DNA of 64,000 nt. Origin: Favolaschia claudopus. Lineage: Eukaryota > Basidiomycota > Agaricomycetes > Agaricales > Mycenaceae. Within the stretch, counting starts at the first letter, position 1. Each line of letters starts with the position of its first letter. The notes beneath the pieces were generated by a model. The model had not been told where the DNA came from, searched no databases, and saw nothing but the letters and a program-made list of their open reading frames with translations. The DNA is taken from contig JAWWNJ010000066.1 of NCBI GenBank assembly GCA_037176885.1, positions 1,240,001 through 1,304,000 on the forward strand, given 5' to 3'. Of this stretch, positions 27,740 to 39,104 are shown piece by piece. Made by a program: the position numbers and the translations under genes.

Positions 27740-30700
27740 ATGAATCGGCGCGCAAGACTGATTCTCCTTGTTTTCGCGTTCTGTGTTGTTCTCTCTGTCC
27801 TGCTCTCATGGGGAACACTGGCCCTGCAACCCACCAACCTCAATCAGAAACAGCCTCGTAATTTCAAGCGAAGCAATCCGCAGTACAATCTCGAGTCTCC
27901 CCAGTCCCCTTTACAAGACTCTAATAGTAACAATATCAATGTTGTCGCGCCTTCTCGTCGTGTTCTTGTTACCGGAGGTGGTGGAAACATCGGTTTGCTC
28001 AAGTTCTCCTCAGGATAACCCAGTCAATTCTCAAATTTCCGTAGGAAAGCATCTCGTTCGCAGACTTCTTCTTTCTCAGATTGCAGTCACCGTCATAGAC
28101 CTTGTATTCGATCCCAATGAACACGACTTTCCCGAAGTTGGACTCCTCACCTTCATCGCCGCCGACATACGCAATTTAACCGCTATGGACCTTGCGCTCA
28201 CTCCGGATGTTGTCGGGATCGTGCATTTAGCTGCAGTGTCGCGAGTGGTGTGGTGCTCGGCCAACGAGGTGGACTGTATGGACGTCAATGAAGGCGGAAC
28301 AGGCGCGATTCTTGAGGCGATTCAGAAGAAGGCAGCGAATTTTCGGCCATGGTTCGTTCTGGCGTCGTCTAGGGAAATTAATGGGAGGGATGGGAAGAAC
28401 TCGAAGGCTGTAATTCCTTCCACGGTCTATGGGCTTTGTGAGTGTCGCAACGTGTCTTGAATTCCCTGTTGATCTCGTTGTCGATGTCTGCAGCCAAACT
28501 CAAGGCGGAGCAAGTTCTTCAACGATACGCTCGACGTGTAAACTTACTCAACAAACGTTCTTTCCACGCGATTATACTCCGACTGTCTTCTGTGTACGGC
28601 AGTATCAACGACCACAAAGACCGCCTTGTTACTGCTCTCGTGAGCCGCGGGCTCATTCATCAAACCGTACAAATCATAGGTGGCGAACAACAACTCGATT
28701 TTCTGTACATTGACGACTGTGTCGATGCGTTCATGCTGGCAATGTTTCGCTTGGAACATAAATCACCGCTCCTTGAACCGTCGATGGATGTATTCGACGT
28801 CCGCGGCTTTGGATCAATTGGTGTTCAGCAACTTGTTGACAAGATTCTCGTTTTGACGCGGTCCAAGTCGCCTGTTGAATCTTTACCCCAAGATCCTCGT
28901 TTCTCTTCGCATTATGCGACCTCGTCGGTAGTTTCTCTTCCTGGCTACACCCCAAAGATCTCCCTCGACGCCGGTCTCTTTCGTCTGGTGAACTTGTATT
29001 TGAAACGATCTGCCTCCTACTTGAAGAAGAGATTGGATGACCAATGCGTTTCGCAAGATCAGCCTCACATGCTTCTCGGCAAGGACATCAGGAAACTAGA
29101 CGGATGTGTAGCCAATCTTCTCATTGATATCGACGGGCAAACATGGTCCCTCTCATTCGACAGGAATCCAAAACATCTCGAAGCTCCCGACGATATGGGT
29201 CCAGGAACACCAGAAGATTACGGCCCAATCTGGGTGATTTCGGAGAGGATCATTCCGGATCCAGTCAAACTATCCATCCAGTCCCGGAACGGCAAACTCT
29301 TTTTACGGATATCTGCGATTCGCACCTACGCCGGACACGTACTTGGCGTCTATTCTTCTTCGCATCCTGAATTCACCCGCGGTTTCATGTTCGACCATAT
29401 CGAGCTTGAACACGTTGGACATGATGTTGCGCTTGTGGACTGGGAGATGATCGTCAACGAGCGAGATGGAACGTTCAAGCTTGTGTTTCCCGACTCTGGC
29501 TTTCAGGTTTCTTCGCCTACGAGATTCGATGGATGGTTTACGTGGGTACCTGTGGAGGAAGATATCTATCCTTTTCGTCTCAGTCCAACATGTTGTCCTG
29601 CTCCGCCGCCTTGGCCGTTTTACGAACAAGATCGTCAGTGCCGTTTTGTTTCGCTCATGCCCCGGTCCCATCTTATAGATGAATCTAGCCATTCAACACA
29701 GCATCCACATGGACCGCTTTTCGAAAGACCGTCCGTTCAACAAAACGATTCCACAAACACTCTGTCTACGCGTCGAAGCTGCGCTTGCTCACGCTCAAGC
29801 ATCCTTAACATGGCTGGATCAAGTTCGCCGCGATGGCCACAACGAATATCTCCGCCGCATGGGCAACGCAAGTGAATGGGTCGACAACGCACTCATCGCG
29901 TGTTCGAATGACTGCAAGCACCCTACTATCTGTTTGGACACGGGCGATTGTTCTTGCGTAGGAACGATATATTGTCCAGTGCCGGAGCGGTTTCCGTTTG
30001 CGAGCTTTCAACATACAGCAACTATCACATATCCGCTTCCTGACATTGGCAGTCTTTCGCTTTTGGAGAGTGCGAAGCAGACATCTTGGTTCAGCATTTT
30101 GCGACCGGAAGCTGCCCGTTATCTTGGCACCAACCCGACATGGCCTCAGGTCCATATCGCTGCAGTGGACATTGCGAGCGAGTCTTTGAGAGGGCCTAGG
30201 CTGGAATCCGTTTCGAGGTTACTGGAGCGGGATTGTTTTTCTGCTGATGCGTCATTGGAGATGGCGCTGCGGACGTATCAGACCTCATACAGCAAGGCGG
30301 ATGTCATCTTTCAGCCGTATTATCATGCGCGCATGTGGACTAACCAAGAAGATTTGCCCAAGCTGATGGCGCAGCTGGAAACGAATTATCCGAATCATTC
30401 GAGTCAGGTAGTACTTCCTTTCACGTATGATTGGGGTATCTGTTTGTTTTTCACTTGGTTCGTCGTTCCATTCGCTCGTCGATGCGTGAAGAAAGTGACC
30501 CGCTATTCGAATAGGACTATCTGGGAAGCTCGACAAAAATTCAAAGTGCCCCCTTCACTCAGGGACGTTATCGCCTGGAGGTGAGCTTTTGTCTCTTGAC
30601 TATGTCGACGCAGCTAACATGCCCGCAGCGTCATGGCCGACACGAACACCCCTTGCTATCGCCCGCATCAGGATGTTGTGTATGTTCTACAGAAATGAAT

Positions 30701-31546
30701 CTGCATTGACGACCTTGAACTCATTCGTTAGTATACCTCCTCGCGGTTGTCGCACAAGACAACTTCGCGGTGCTTTTGCCAAGCCTGACCGCATTCAACC
30801 TTCCGCTGCCCGTACTCAACTTGTGTACTTCTCTGGGACGTCATGGGGTTCGGGTGGCAGTCTGAGAAAAAAACTTGCTTGTGCTCGCACTATCCCGAAC
30901 GAAGGGCATACTGGTTTCGAACGGAGCCGAGCAGAGATGGGTTTGGGTCCGGTCAACTTAACTACTCGTTGGACGAATCCGCTTTCGCATGCTGACTATG
31001 TCGCCATTTTGAATAATACGATATTCTGTGCTGTTCCTGCTGGCGTCGCCGGTGAGTTGGTTACTGTTCACCGGTTTTCTGAGTTGCTGAATATTCACGA
31101 CTTGTTGCAGGTTGGGCTCCTCGAATCGAAGACGCGATATACGCCGGCTGCATACCGGTCATGTTCGACGACGATTCGCATCTGCCGTTTTGGGAATTGC
31201 TCGACTGGCGTAAATTCAGTGTTCGCATCTTCACCCACGAGGTACAATACTTGGAACGTATCCTAATGAGCTACTCACTCAGGGAGGTATGTCATTATCC
31301 CATTCGTCTTGCAATTGTTTGAAGGCTCTTTTTATGTTCAAGATCCAACGAATGCAGACGAACCTTCTTCATGTTCGGGACATACTGATGTACCCTTTGG
31401 ACAACCATCATTCAGAGATGGTCACCATTCGCAGCCCGCTTTCTTTTGCTCTGTATCAAACCAAATTGCGTTTAGCGACCAGATGGCCGACTGATGACTT
31501 TGAGGTGGAAGGCGAGGTGATTTCTTTTTCCCCAGCAATGTTGTAA
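27740..31546 (+). CDS. NAD-epimerase/exostosin (GT47) fusion, type II membrane protein
   Basis: ATG at 27740 (MNRRARLILLVFAFCVVLS) gives a membrane anchor. Domain 1 is an extended SDR: VLVTGGGGNIGKHLVRRLL (Rossmann G-x-x-G-x-x-G), DIRNLTAMDLAL, HLAAVSRVVWC, and YGLSKLKAE created by splicing near 28437-28494, which supplies the Y-x-x-x-K catalytic pair; IIGGEQQLDFLYIDDCVDA follows. A linker domain (SWSLSFDR to WFTWVPVEED) joins, through a 55-nt intron after PFYEQD, to domain 2: LTWLDQVRRDGHNEYLRRMG, a Cys-rich CSNDCKHPTICLDTGDCSC patch, PFTYDWGICLFFTW, SVMADTNTPCYRPHQDVV, IEDAIYAGCIPVMFDDD and PFWELLDWRKFSV, the exostosin/GT47 pattern. The last exon ends at 31546. All joins keep frame, so one protein both remodels a nucleotide sugar and transfers a sugar. 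Substrates unknown. Confidence 0.8.
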
Positions 31547-32180
31547 TCAAAAGTTTTCTGGCAATGTTCTCTCTGTTGTATCACTGTTATCCTAGAGGCC
31601 ATCGAATTCTGCTATAGAGAAATACAGGCATGAATGAGACTGTTGTAGCCAATTATCAAAATTTTCTAAATTCGATTATGTAAACCCTGAGTTCATGGCT
31701 TCGCACTTGCCACAACACTCTAGAGTCTATGGCATGCAGCTTAAACTCTACAGTCTTGTATTCCACCGAATCCATCAAGTCCGGAGACGTTCTGCAAGCA
31801 TCGTTTACGGTCTCAACGCGTCTCAACAATCGTTGCATACCCCGGACCCAAATACCTTCAAAAGCCTTGTCAGTTTTCGTTTGGGGCTTTCTTTCCTGTT
31901 AGTCTCCAATGGGCTGTGCTATGCTTTCCCTTTGGATCATTCGAACATACCAGTAGACCTGACTCTGACGAATGAGTTGTTTCCCAAAAAGTTTCCTGTT
32001 GCCATTTTTTTACGACTCGGAGCCCCGGGCCTACACAGTGACCCTGTGGCATGTCGCACCGCACTTCACAAGCTTCTCAAGCTTGACTTTCGCTGTGGCA
32101 TGCAATGAGCTCCTTGCCCGGTTTTGTTAGGATCGATCAACAGGGGGTCACGGCCGCCTCCCAATTCCAACCTCCCGCCC
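31547..32180. other. Intergenic, nothing seen
   Basis: About 630 bp between the fusion gene and POFUT-like copy E. Overlapping frames on both strands at 31695-32108 lack domains. Confidence 0.45.
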
Positions 32181-33997
32181 ATGCAGCTTGAGGCCGACGC
32201 GTTCAAGTTCTTTGGTTCGCGGCGGTGGCTCATTGCTCTGGTGGTTAGCTCTGTGCTTTGCGTCTTCGCGTTTTCGTCGGCGGTATGGAGCGGCACATCG
32301 GAACAAACTATTTCACAATCTACTATCTTCGCCTCGTCGAACACACTTGACGGCGCCTTTCATCTACCCGTCCCAAAACAATACAGTGCATCCAAAAACA
32401 GACTATCTAAATTCAACTCTTCTTTGCTCTTGAATGGATTCCCGACCGAATCGTTTCGAGGTCCGTTCTGCAAAATACGCGTAGCCGCATCCGAACTCGC
32501 TTCCAGACAACTTGCGAGATGACCATCTCTATGTGACCTCGTTTCCGTCTAATGGATTGAGTGCGTACATCTTGTCATAGGCGAGCATACCTGACGCTTA
32601 GAATCCTTAGCGAATCAAGTCATCTCATACGTGCGTTTATTCCCATTCATATTTCGCAAGCACTCAAATACAATTCCAGATGAACCTCATCTATCTAGGA
32701 TTAATCACCGAACGCATACCTATCGTGCCGCGATTCACCCCAGTAAACATGCCTGAAAACAGCCCGGAACTTGATTTCGGAGAGGTTTTCGACATCCTCC
32801 GTCTCCAACAGGGATTGGATCTACCTGTGCTTGAATGGCATCAAGTGAAGGTAGGCGTTCCGTTTGTTGTTCAATGATCTGCTCATCATCACCAATAGGA
32901 TCCCAATAGTCAATTTCTCGACGATTTAGGCTGCTGGAATATCTTGAACTCTATGTTTCATACGTCGGGGATGTATCACCCTCCTCCAGACAGCCTCAAG
33001 TTAGGTTCGTCAACGGTGTCGATGATTCTAGCTTACTCTGATGGAGAACGGCAGATATTTCATATACGACTCCTCCCGATTGGGTACAATATCGCGAGGA
33101 GTTGAACGACTGGCAATATCCACATACGCTGTTTTGGCCCCTGGCATCTTTGGCCTTCACCGAGACGCGAAAATGGACCCCGAATGAGCCTGAACGGTCT
33201 CCAGTCCACGATGTCTCCCTCTCTCCGGACGAGGGCCAGATGCTCTGCTACGATATGCTCTATTACGTCGGGGCTCATGAGGTTTGAAAGTGTCTGCAAT
33301 CCAGCGCTATCTGTCTGAAAGTCACGCTAGGTATTCGAGTTCACTCAAGACCTTTCGCCCGCATGGCGATTCGTAGGCGCGCATATGCACTGGAACCCGA
33401 ATCTGGAACGACTAGCCAAAATCTATATTCGACAGGCACTCGGAATTGCGCCTCGAGCCCTCATCCCACCTGTATGTCTTCTCGACGGAGAATACTTGCT
33501 GTGCTGATTCCGTTCCAGTATATAGCTGTCCATGCGCGGCGTACAGACTTCAATATCTGGTGCGATGGCGTCCCGGAGTCGGAATGTTATATCGAACTGT
33601 CGGCTATCGTACGGCGCGTAGAAGAAGTCAAAGCGGAACTCTGGGCCAAGAAGCGAATATTGGTCACTCGCGTTATCATCACCAGCGACGAATCGGATCG
33701 TTCGTGGTGGGATGAAGTTCGCAAACTCGGATGGTGCTGGCCAGATCATTCTGAAGCCAAGACCGCCGAAATATATGGACCTTGGTACTTCATCTAACGA
33801 ACGATGTCACGCTACTTGGCTGAAGGTTTCTTAGGCATCCCATGCTCATCGACGCGGTCATACAATCCTCTGCGGTCGGTTTTGTTGGGACAGACCGTTC
33901 TACAGTTTCCGCTTTGTCTGGTCGTCGGGTGGAGTCATGGAATCACGGCGTTACAAGGACAGTGCTATGGGGAAAGCCTGGTGCCGATGACCATTAA
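32181..33997 (+). CDS. POFUT-like paralog E, catalytic motif intact
   Basis: ATG at 32181 (MQLEADAFKFFGSRRW), anchor LIALVVSSVLCVFAFSSAV. Exon 1 ends at 32460 with an unusual GTCCGT donor, the same type used by copies A and B; exon 2 gives DNLRDDHLYVTSFPSNGL; the microexon 32611-32630 reads TNQVISY; then MNLIYLGLITERIPIVPRF, FGEVFDILRLQQ, LEWHQVK, LGCWNI, FWPLASLAFTETRKW, LCYDMLYYVGAHE, SPAWRFVGAHMHWNP, IAVHARRTDFNIWC, VIITSDESDRSWWDEV, DHSEAKTAEIYGPW, DAVIQSSAVGFVGTDRSTVS and PGADDH. The stop is at 33995. H-x-R-R-x-D-F and TDxSTxS are intact. Copies D and E share DAVIQSSAxGFVGTDRST, so they look closer to each other than to A-C. An F-box/LRR gene starts 126 bp downstream. Confidence 0.82.
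32611..32630 (+). other. 20-nt microexon of POFUT-like copy E
   Basis: Between AATCCTTAG and GTGCGTTT. Encodes T-N-Q-V-I-S-Y with the last base of exon 2. Confidence 0.75.
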
Positions 33998-34122
33998 ACT
34001 AGAATACTGCACATGTTCAACCTACATAGCTTATATGCACAGTGCGCAAACTTCAAAGATTGTTTCCGTTGCGTGGCGGTGCAAAGTGACTTGTGCTGAA
34101 CCATCCATACCCAATAATACCC

Positions 34123-35793
34123 ATGGCTTCAGTCGAACGCCCTCAGACTCTCTTCTACGCTCTGCCTGCTGAAATCATCCTTCTCATACTGGAAGAGGCA
34201 GTTGAAATTCACCACTTCCCTGCTCGCAAGCAGCCTCAAGGTCTTGTCGATTTTGACCCGTCTCGAGCCATTCCAACGAGCTCTCGTTACATTGGGAATC
34301 TTCGCTCTATCTCTTCAGTCAATAGACAGCTTCGCTTGCTGTGTCTCCCTCTTCTATTCAAGTTCACCAGATGCACTAGTCTGGGACGATTGGATGACCT
34401 TCGGAATGAATGTGAAGTCAATTCAAAGTTTGCGAGCTTTATCAGGTCTGCCTCGGAGTGTTGCTCTCCAAACTCATACTCAATCTATTGCTCAGACAGC
34501 TCGATGTGACTAGAATCGACGTTCCAAGCTCGAGTATTTCCTACACCCTCAGCCAACTTATATCCCATCTTACTTCTCTCACACGGCTGGATATCTTGTC
34601 AAGGGCCCTCGACACGCGACTCCTGGCGGCCGCCAACTCTCATTCCACACTTTCCACTGTCGCCGTACGAGAATGGAGTTCTCATGGTCTCACTGTATTG
34701 GACAAACTGCTTGCATCTACCGATCAATCCTTCTCAAAGATTTTGGCGTGCAGGATTCCTCTGGTACACCGCTATGCACCGTCAACTGTTCGCAGTGTCG
34801 CTGAGCGCGGTGCGATGTTCTCCTTTGTCAGCCTGCACAAGCTGAAATGGTTCATTAACTCGGCAATGGAAGTGCCTTTGCCACTGCTACCCGGTCTCGA
34901 GCGGCTTGATCTATCTTTGGAGGATTCTGTACGGCCGTGGTTGCTCTCTTTTGCGCAGCGCCATCCCAGCTTGCAGACAATCTCATGGACTCACTGGGAT
35001 TTTGCTTACTCGTCGGAAACTCCTGATGACACTATGCTGCCATTCGCTTCTAAATACATATCGACAAATCTTCAGCATCCTTTCAATTATCAAATCTTGC
35101 TGAATTCGTTCTCTATCGCTCGCCCCGCATCAGCGTGGACGTCTTTGAACGACTGGGACGTGGTTCAATTGGAGCTGAGGCCAAGATCAGCCAACCTCAT
35201 CCACACGCCCGGTGTTTCGCTTTTGGAAACAGCTGTGGAGTTGGCGCCCCAGCTTCACTCTCTGGACCTGAGTTTGCCGGATACGAGACAATTATATGCT
35301 CCTGAGCCGATGCATATTGTAAGTCTTCATTCGTTTTTCTGCATCCAATTATTCGCCTTGTCTCATCCTCTTTTTCGGGGCGGGATAGGACGACTTGGTC
35401 AAATTCCTCAAGCCTGCGCAGTCTCTGCGTACCCTTCATCTCACGAACGCTTACGCCAATCTACACTATGGTAGTGAAACCCCGTGGATATTGCCACAAC
35501 CCGTGAAACGCGGTGGGCGCCCTGTGGCCCCGGACCCGCGAGGGACCTCGATGTGCGTTGTCGCGCTTGATGCACTGCGATGGTACACAATGTGCATCGC
35601 GAAAGAGATGCGTTCTCTTGAACTTGTACACGTTACCGATGTGGGCAACGAGGGCAGAGGCCGGTTCGCGACTAAATGGACGCTGGAAGCGTCGTTTCGC
35701 ATACAAACCAACGAAGCTCGCGATGTGGAGGTCATTGGAACGCCCAAACTGGAAATGGGTGCGAAGTATTTGCCGAAGCTCGGTGGTCGCTGA
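34123..35793 (+). CDS. F-box/LRR-type protein, copy 2
   Basis: ATG at 34123 (MASVERPQTLFYALPAEI) with F-box-like LPAEIILLILEEAVEI and SISSVNRQLRLLCLPLLF. An intron after SFIR (donor near 34446, acceptor near 34513) leads to a long LRR exon: LSQLISHLTSLTRLDILSRA, LLAAANSHSTLSTVAV, LPLLPGLERLDLSLEDS, LLETAVELAPQLHSLDLSL. A second intron (about 35320-35391) leads to DDLVKFLKPAQSLRTLHLT and the C-terminal ETPWILPQPVKRGGR and SLELVHVTDVGNEG. The C-terminal block aligns in order with copy 1 (PPWLVPVASDQHRS, SLELIHFTDYG). SCF adaptor role inferred from the F-box alone. It sits head-to-tail behind POFUT-like copy E. Confidence 0.72.
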
Positions 35794-35964
35794 AGCCGCT
35801 TGTGCTGATTCTCTGTTGAATTTCTGATCGAAATTTGCGCCCGGCTTGTAACTTGTCATTGATCTTTTGCGAATCGTCGCTTTGACCGCGCGCTCACGTG
35901 GTTGACGGTTCTGCATTGAGCGTGGGAATAGCGGATGTAAATTTCGAACTCCGCCCACAACCTG

Positions 35965-35972
35965 TATAAAAA
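35965..35972 (+). promoter_or_regulatory. TATA box of the secreted Ser/Thr-rich protein gene
   Basis: TATAAAAA, 168 bp upstream of the start codon at 36133. It is followed by a CT-rich stretch (about 35998-36030), as in strong filamentous-fungus promoters, suggesting high expression. Confidence 0.6.
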
Positions 35973-36132
35973 GGGAGGGTGGTCAAGAAGACGCCCCAAC
36001 TTTTCTCTCTTCTCTACCACCATCTTCTCTGGTCCTGGTGATCATCGAGCCTTCTCACAAAGTTTGAAACTCTTATACAACTTCACAACCAACCCACGCC
36101 TAATCTCACATTCGCGTTTCGTATTCTTCATA

Positions 36133-37855
36133 ATGGTCGCCGTCAACCACGTTACTCTTCTCGCCTTTTCTCTCGCGTCTCTGTCTCTCGCCCCTTCTGC
36201 TGATGCTGCCGCGATTCGCGCGCGTTCAAATCCGTCTGTCCCCAACTCGCCGTCCAAGCCGTCCCGCCAAGCGTCGGCCTTGCCTATGCCGATGAAGAAC
36301 AAGATGGTCGTCAACAGCGACAGCCCCAGCAGATTTCGCCGAAGGTCAGACACCATGGTCAACAAGCCAAAGTTCCAGAAGTCGGTTCGTGCTGGATTTC
36401 ATCTCGCCCAGTGTCATGTTCTCATCCCCGCCTTGCAGAGAACCGTCGAGCTCAACACTCCTCGAGGCCAAGCATTCTTGAAGCGTCAACAAATTGAAGA
36501 GCAAGCCAGCTTCCGCATTCCTCGCCGCCGTGTCGAGGCCCGCGACGACTTGTCGCCAACGCCTGGTCACATCGATCTCACTGTGAGTTTCTTGCCCTTC
36601 TCTCTTTATTCCTCCGTCTAACGACGCGCAGAGTGGCGACAACACTGTTGGTCACTTGGTGCTCGACCAGTCGCACACGCCCTATACTCTCAACGCTTCC
36701 AAGACCAACTCGTCGACCGTATACATGATGGCTTCTGGCAACGACAGTTACACTCTTCAAATGCCCATCGACTCTACTAGCCCTTACTGCGCCACTTTCG
36801 ACCCCTGCCCTTCTGCACCGGCACCGCTGACCGTCCAGCCTTGTTTCGACGCCTCGACTCCTCCTACTCTCCACTCGAGCCAGGCATTCGCGTACGATCT
36901 TGCTACTGGGATGATTGTGCCGATGTGGAGCTGCAAAGACGGCAGCGACGATGGCAACTATACAAGCTCTGACGCTTCCGCCACCCTCAACTCGCGCGAC
37001 GCCCCGCAGAACGTCACCCTCGTCTTCGTTCCAGAGCCCGCAGCCGACGCCAGTGCCAGTGGTAGTACTAGTAGGAAGAACGTAGGCGTCGACGCGCAGG
37101 CAGCCCCTGCTGACTCGGACTCTTTGCCCGCTTCCACCGTCGTCGTGACAGAGACCGTAACCACCACGGTGACCGCTACCCCGACTCCTTCGCTATCTGC
37201 TGCCGTGTCATCGACAACAGACGCCCAGTCGTCCTCGTTGGCGTATTCTGATGCCTCGGATCCTTATACTTCCCTCGTTGCGTCTGATTCCACGCCCTCT
37301 GCGACGGACGTGCTTCCAGAGTCTACGGGCTTGTCCTCGACCGACTCATCAGTCTCATCGGCTTCCTCCTCCGCCGCTCCCTCAGTCCAGGCATACGCGG
37401 TTGAGGTCGCTCCCGTCTATCCCGCGCCAACGTCCAGCGCCGATTCCGCATCAGATCCTACTCCCGTGTCGGACTCGACTTCTCCAATGGCGACTGACGA
37501 CTCCTCTGAGCGCATCGGTGACGACTCGAACGACAACGCCTCGTTTGATGGCTCGTTTTCGACGATGGATTCATCAAGCGCGAGCACCACTGACAGTGCA
37601 CCCTCGATGTCTGCGACCTCTTCTGCCGCGCCGTTCGATTCTGCCTCTGTGGTCGACAGTTCGCCTTCAGCTTCGGCGTATCCCTTAAGCTCTTCTGCCC
37701 TTTCAGCGGACGCCAGCGGCGCCGCTTCGATTTCCGTTTCGGTCTCGGCGACGGCGGATGCATCGAGCCCCACAGACAACTCGGTGGCCTCACCCAGTGA
37801 AGAGCAGGCAGTTTGGGTGGATACCCTGCAGGCAGGCACTCCCGAGTGGCGGTAA
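36133..37855 (+). CDS. Secreted Ser/Thr-rich protein
   Basis: Two exons, 36133-36582 and 36632-37855, with a 49-nt intron (GTGAGT to CGCAG). MVAVNHVTLLAFSLASLSLA and PSADAAA form a clear signal peptide. The first third is basic with several Arg pairs (SRFRRRSD, IPRRRVEARDD) that look like Kex2-type processing sites. The middle is a compact region with six Cys (SPYCATFDPCPSAP, VQPCFDAST, MWSCKDGSDD). The last 230 residues are a Ser/Thr/Ala/Asp repeat-poor linker, starting after STVVVTETVTTTVTAT. There is no GPI-like hydrophobic tail. Probably a wall-associated or secreted glycoprotein; I recognise the architecture, common in Agaricomycetes, but not a functional family. Confidence 0.75.
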
Positions 37856-39104
37856 ATTGGGCGGTCGTTGAATATGTACTTTGGCTTCCATTTGATACCT
37901 CTTTTAATCATATACTCTTTTGTTCAACTGTGCGATTTTCCCTGAGTTTCTCTGAGACGTTTTCGACGCAGGAATAGTTTGATATGAGGAAGATGATTAT
38001 ATCCACTTCAAAAATGATGAGGAAGAAGACAGACGCGTCGATGTGGTAGGTACACGCGAGCGAGATATGCGACGAGACGAGACACTAGATCACCGTCGTC
38101 CCTCGATTACGTGCAACTCGGCCATGTGGAGCGTGGCGGGCGCCAACCATCGAGTTTGTTGGGGGCGTTTGAGTATTTATAAGGATTGAGTCATTGTAAG
38201 AATCTAAGACTAAGACTAAGTAACTGAATCTTGGACAGCGTAGCAGTACTGGAGCCAATGCGGTCCATCCTGAGTTTCAAAACCTTGCCAATACAGGTGC
38301 GCCGCCACCGATGCGCCACCACCAGAATCCGAGAGTGTCGGCGCGTGAGCTTTGAAGGAGCGAAGGAAACTGCGGTAGTTCCATGCAGTTCACATTTTGA
38401 GCCTTTGGGGTGGTTGCGGCGCGGGAAGACTGCATAGGATGCACATTTGAGGACGGGAAGGACGAAGCGCAGCTGAACATGACCCGAAAAACCCTCAGAT
38501 TAGCATAGCTTGGAAAGCCCATGGAAGTCGGAACGGAGCCACAAGGCATGGATACAAGTTGAGGTGGCGCGGTGGCGCGGGAGGCGTCGGACTCGATCGG
38601 GGGGAGGAGGATGAGTGACCGTGCGAAAAGACTTGGTTTCATTTTTTTGCAACCTCTTCTTCGTTCGCTCCAGGCGACGCTTCCAATTGGCTCAGTGACC
38701 CATGTCCGACATATCCAAGACGGATATCGCACCCCAAGGCGACAGAGAAGCGTCGGTCTCAATCGACCAAGACGAGCTTCAATTGGTGAAGATAACCTGA
38801 GGCACTGGACCGACCTACGCGTTATCGCGCGCCTGTAATCATCGGTAACGTCCTTTTCTAGTGACAAACTGGAAATGGCTGCGGGTATCCTTCGCTGTAT
38901 CTATTCTCTTCTCTTCATCTCGTTTCGTCTTGCCCAGTGCGCTTGACACGAGATAAGGAAGAGAGAAAAGAACGGCAAGGATTGAGATCATACCGCTTGA
39001 ACCTGAACAGCGCTCATACCTGCGTAGGGAAGCCCCAGTGTCACACTAATTTCTTTCGCTCCTACGGGGGCTTTGCAGAGGGACTGACCTTGCTATTTTT
39101 GTAG
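37856..39104. other. Intergenic, contains unresolved permease 5' end
   Basis: A 196-codon open frame on the minus strand (38277-38867) lacks domains and codon regularity, so I do not call it. The permease at 39105 should have an upstream exon with a start codon in this stretch; I could not find one. A small iterated CTAAGA motif occurs near 38203-38220. Confidence 0.4.

Noticed and set aside
29625..29750. Separate exostosin gene starting at the ATG at 29679
   Set aside because: A 55-nt intron joins the epimerase part to the exostosin part in frame, and no promoter-like sequence lies between; cDNA would settle it.
37251..37793. Arg/Pro-rich frames within the secreted Ser/Thr-rich gene
   Set aside because: Out-of-frame reading of the Ser/Thr repeat codons.
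38277..38867. 196-codon minus-strand frame
   Set aside because: No recognisable domain and irregular composition; it lies where the permease's missing 5' exon is expected on the other strand.
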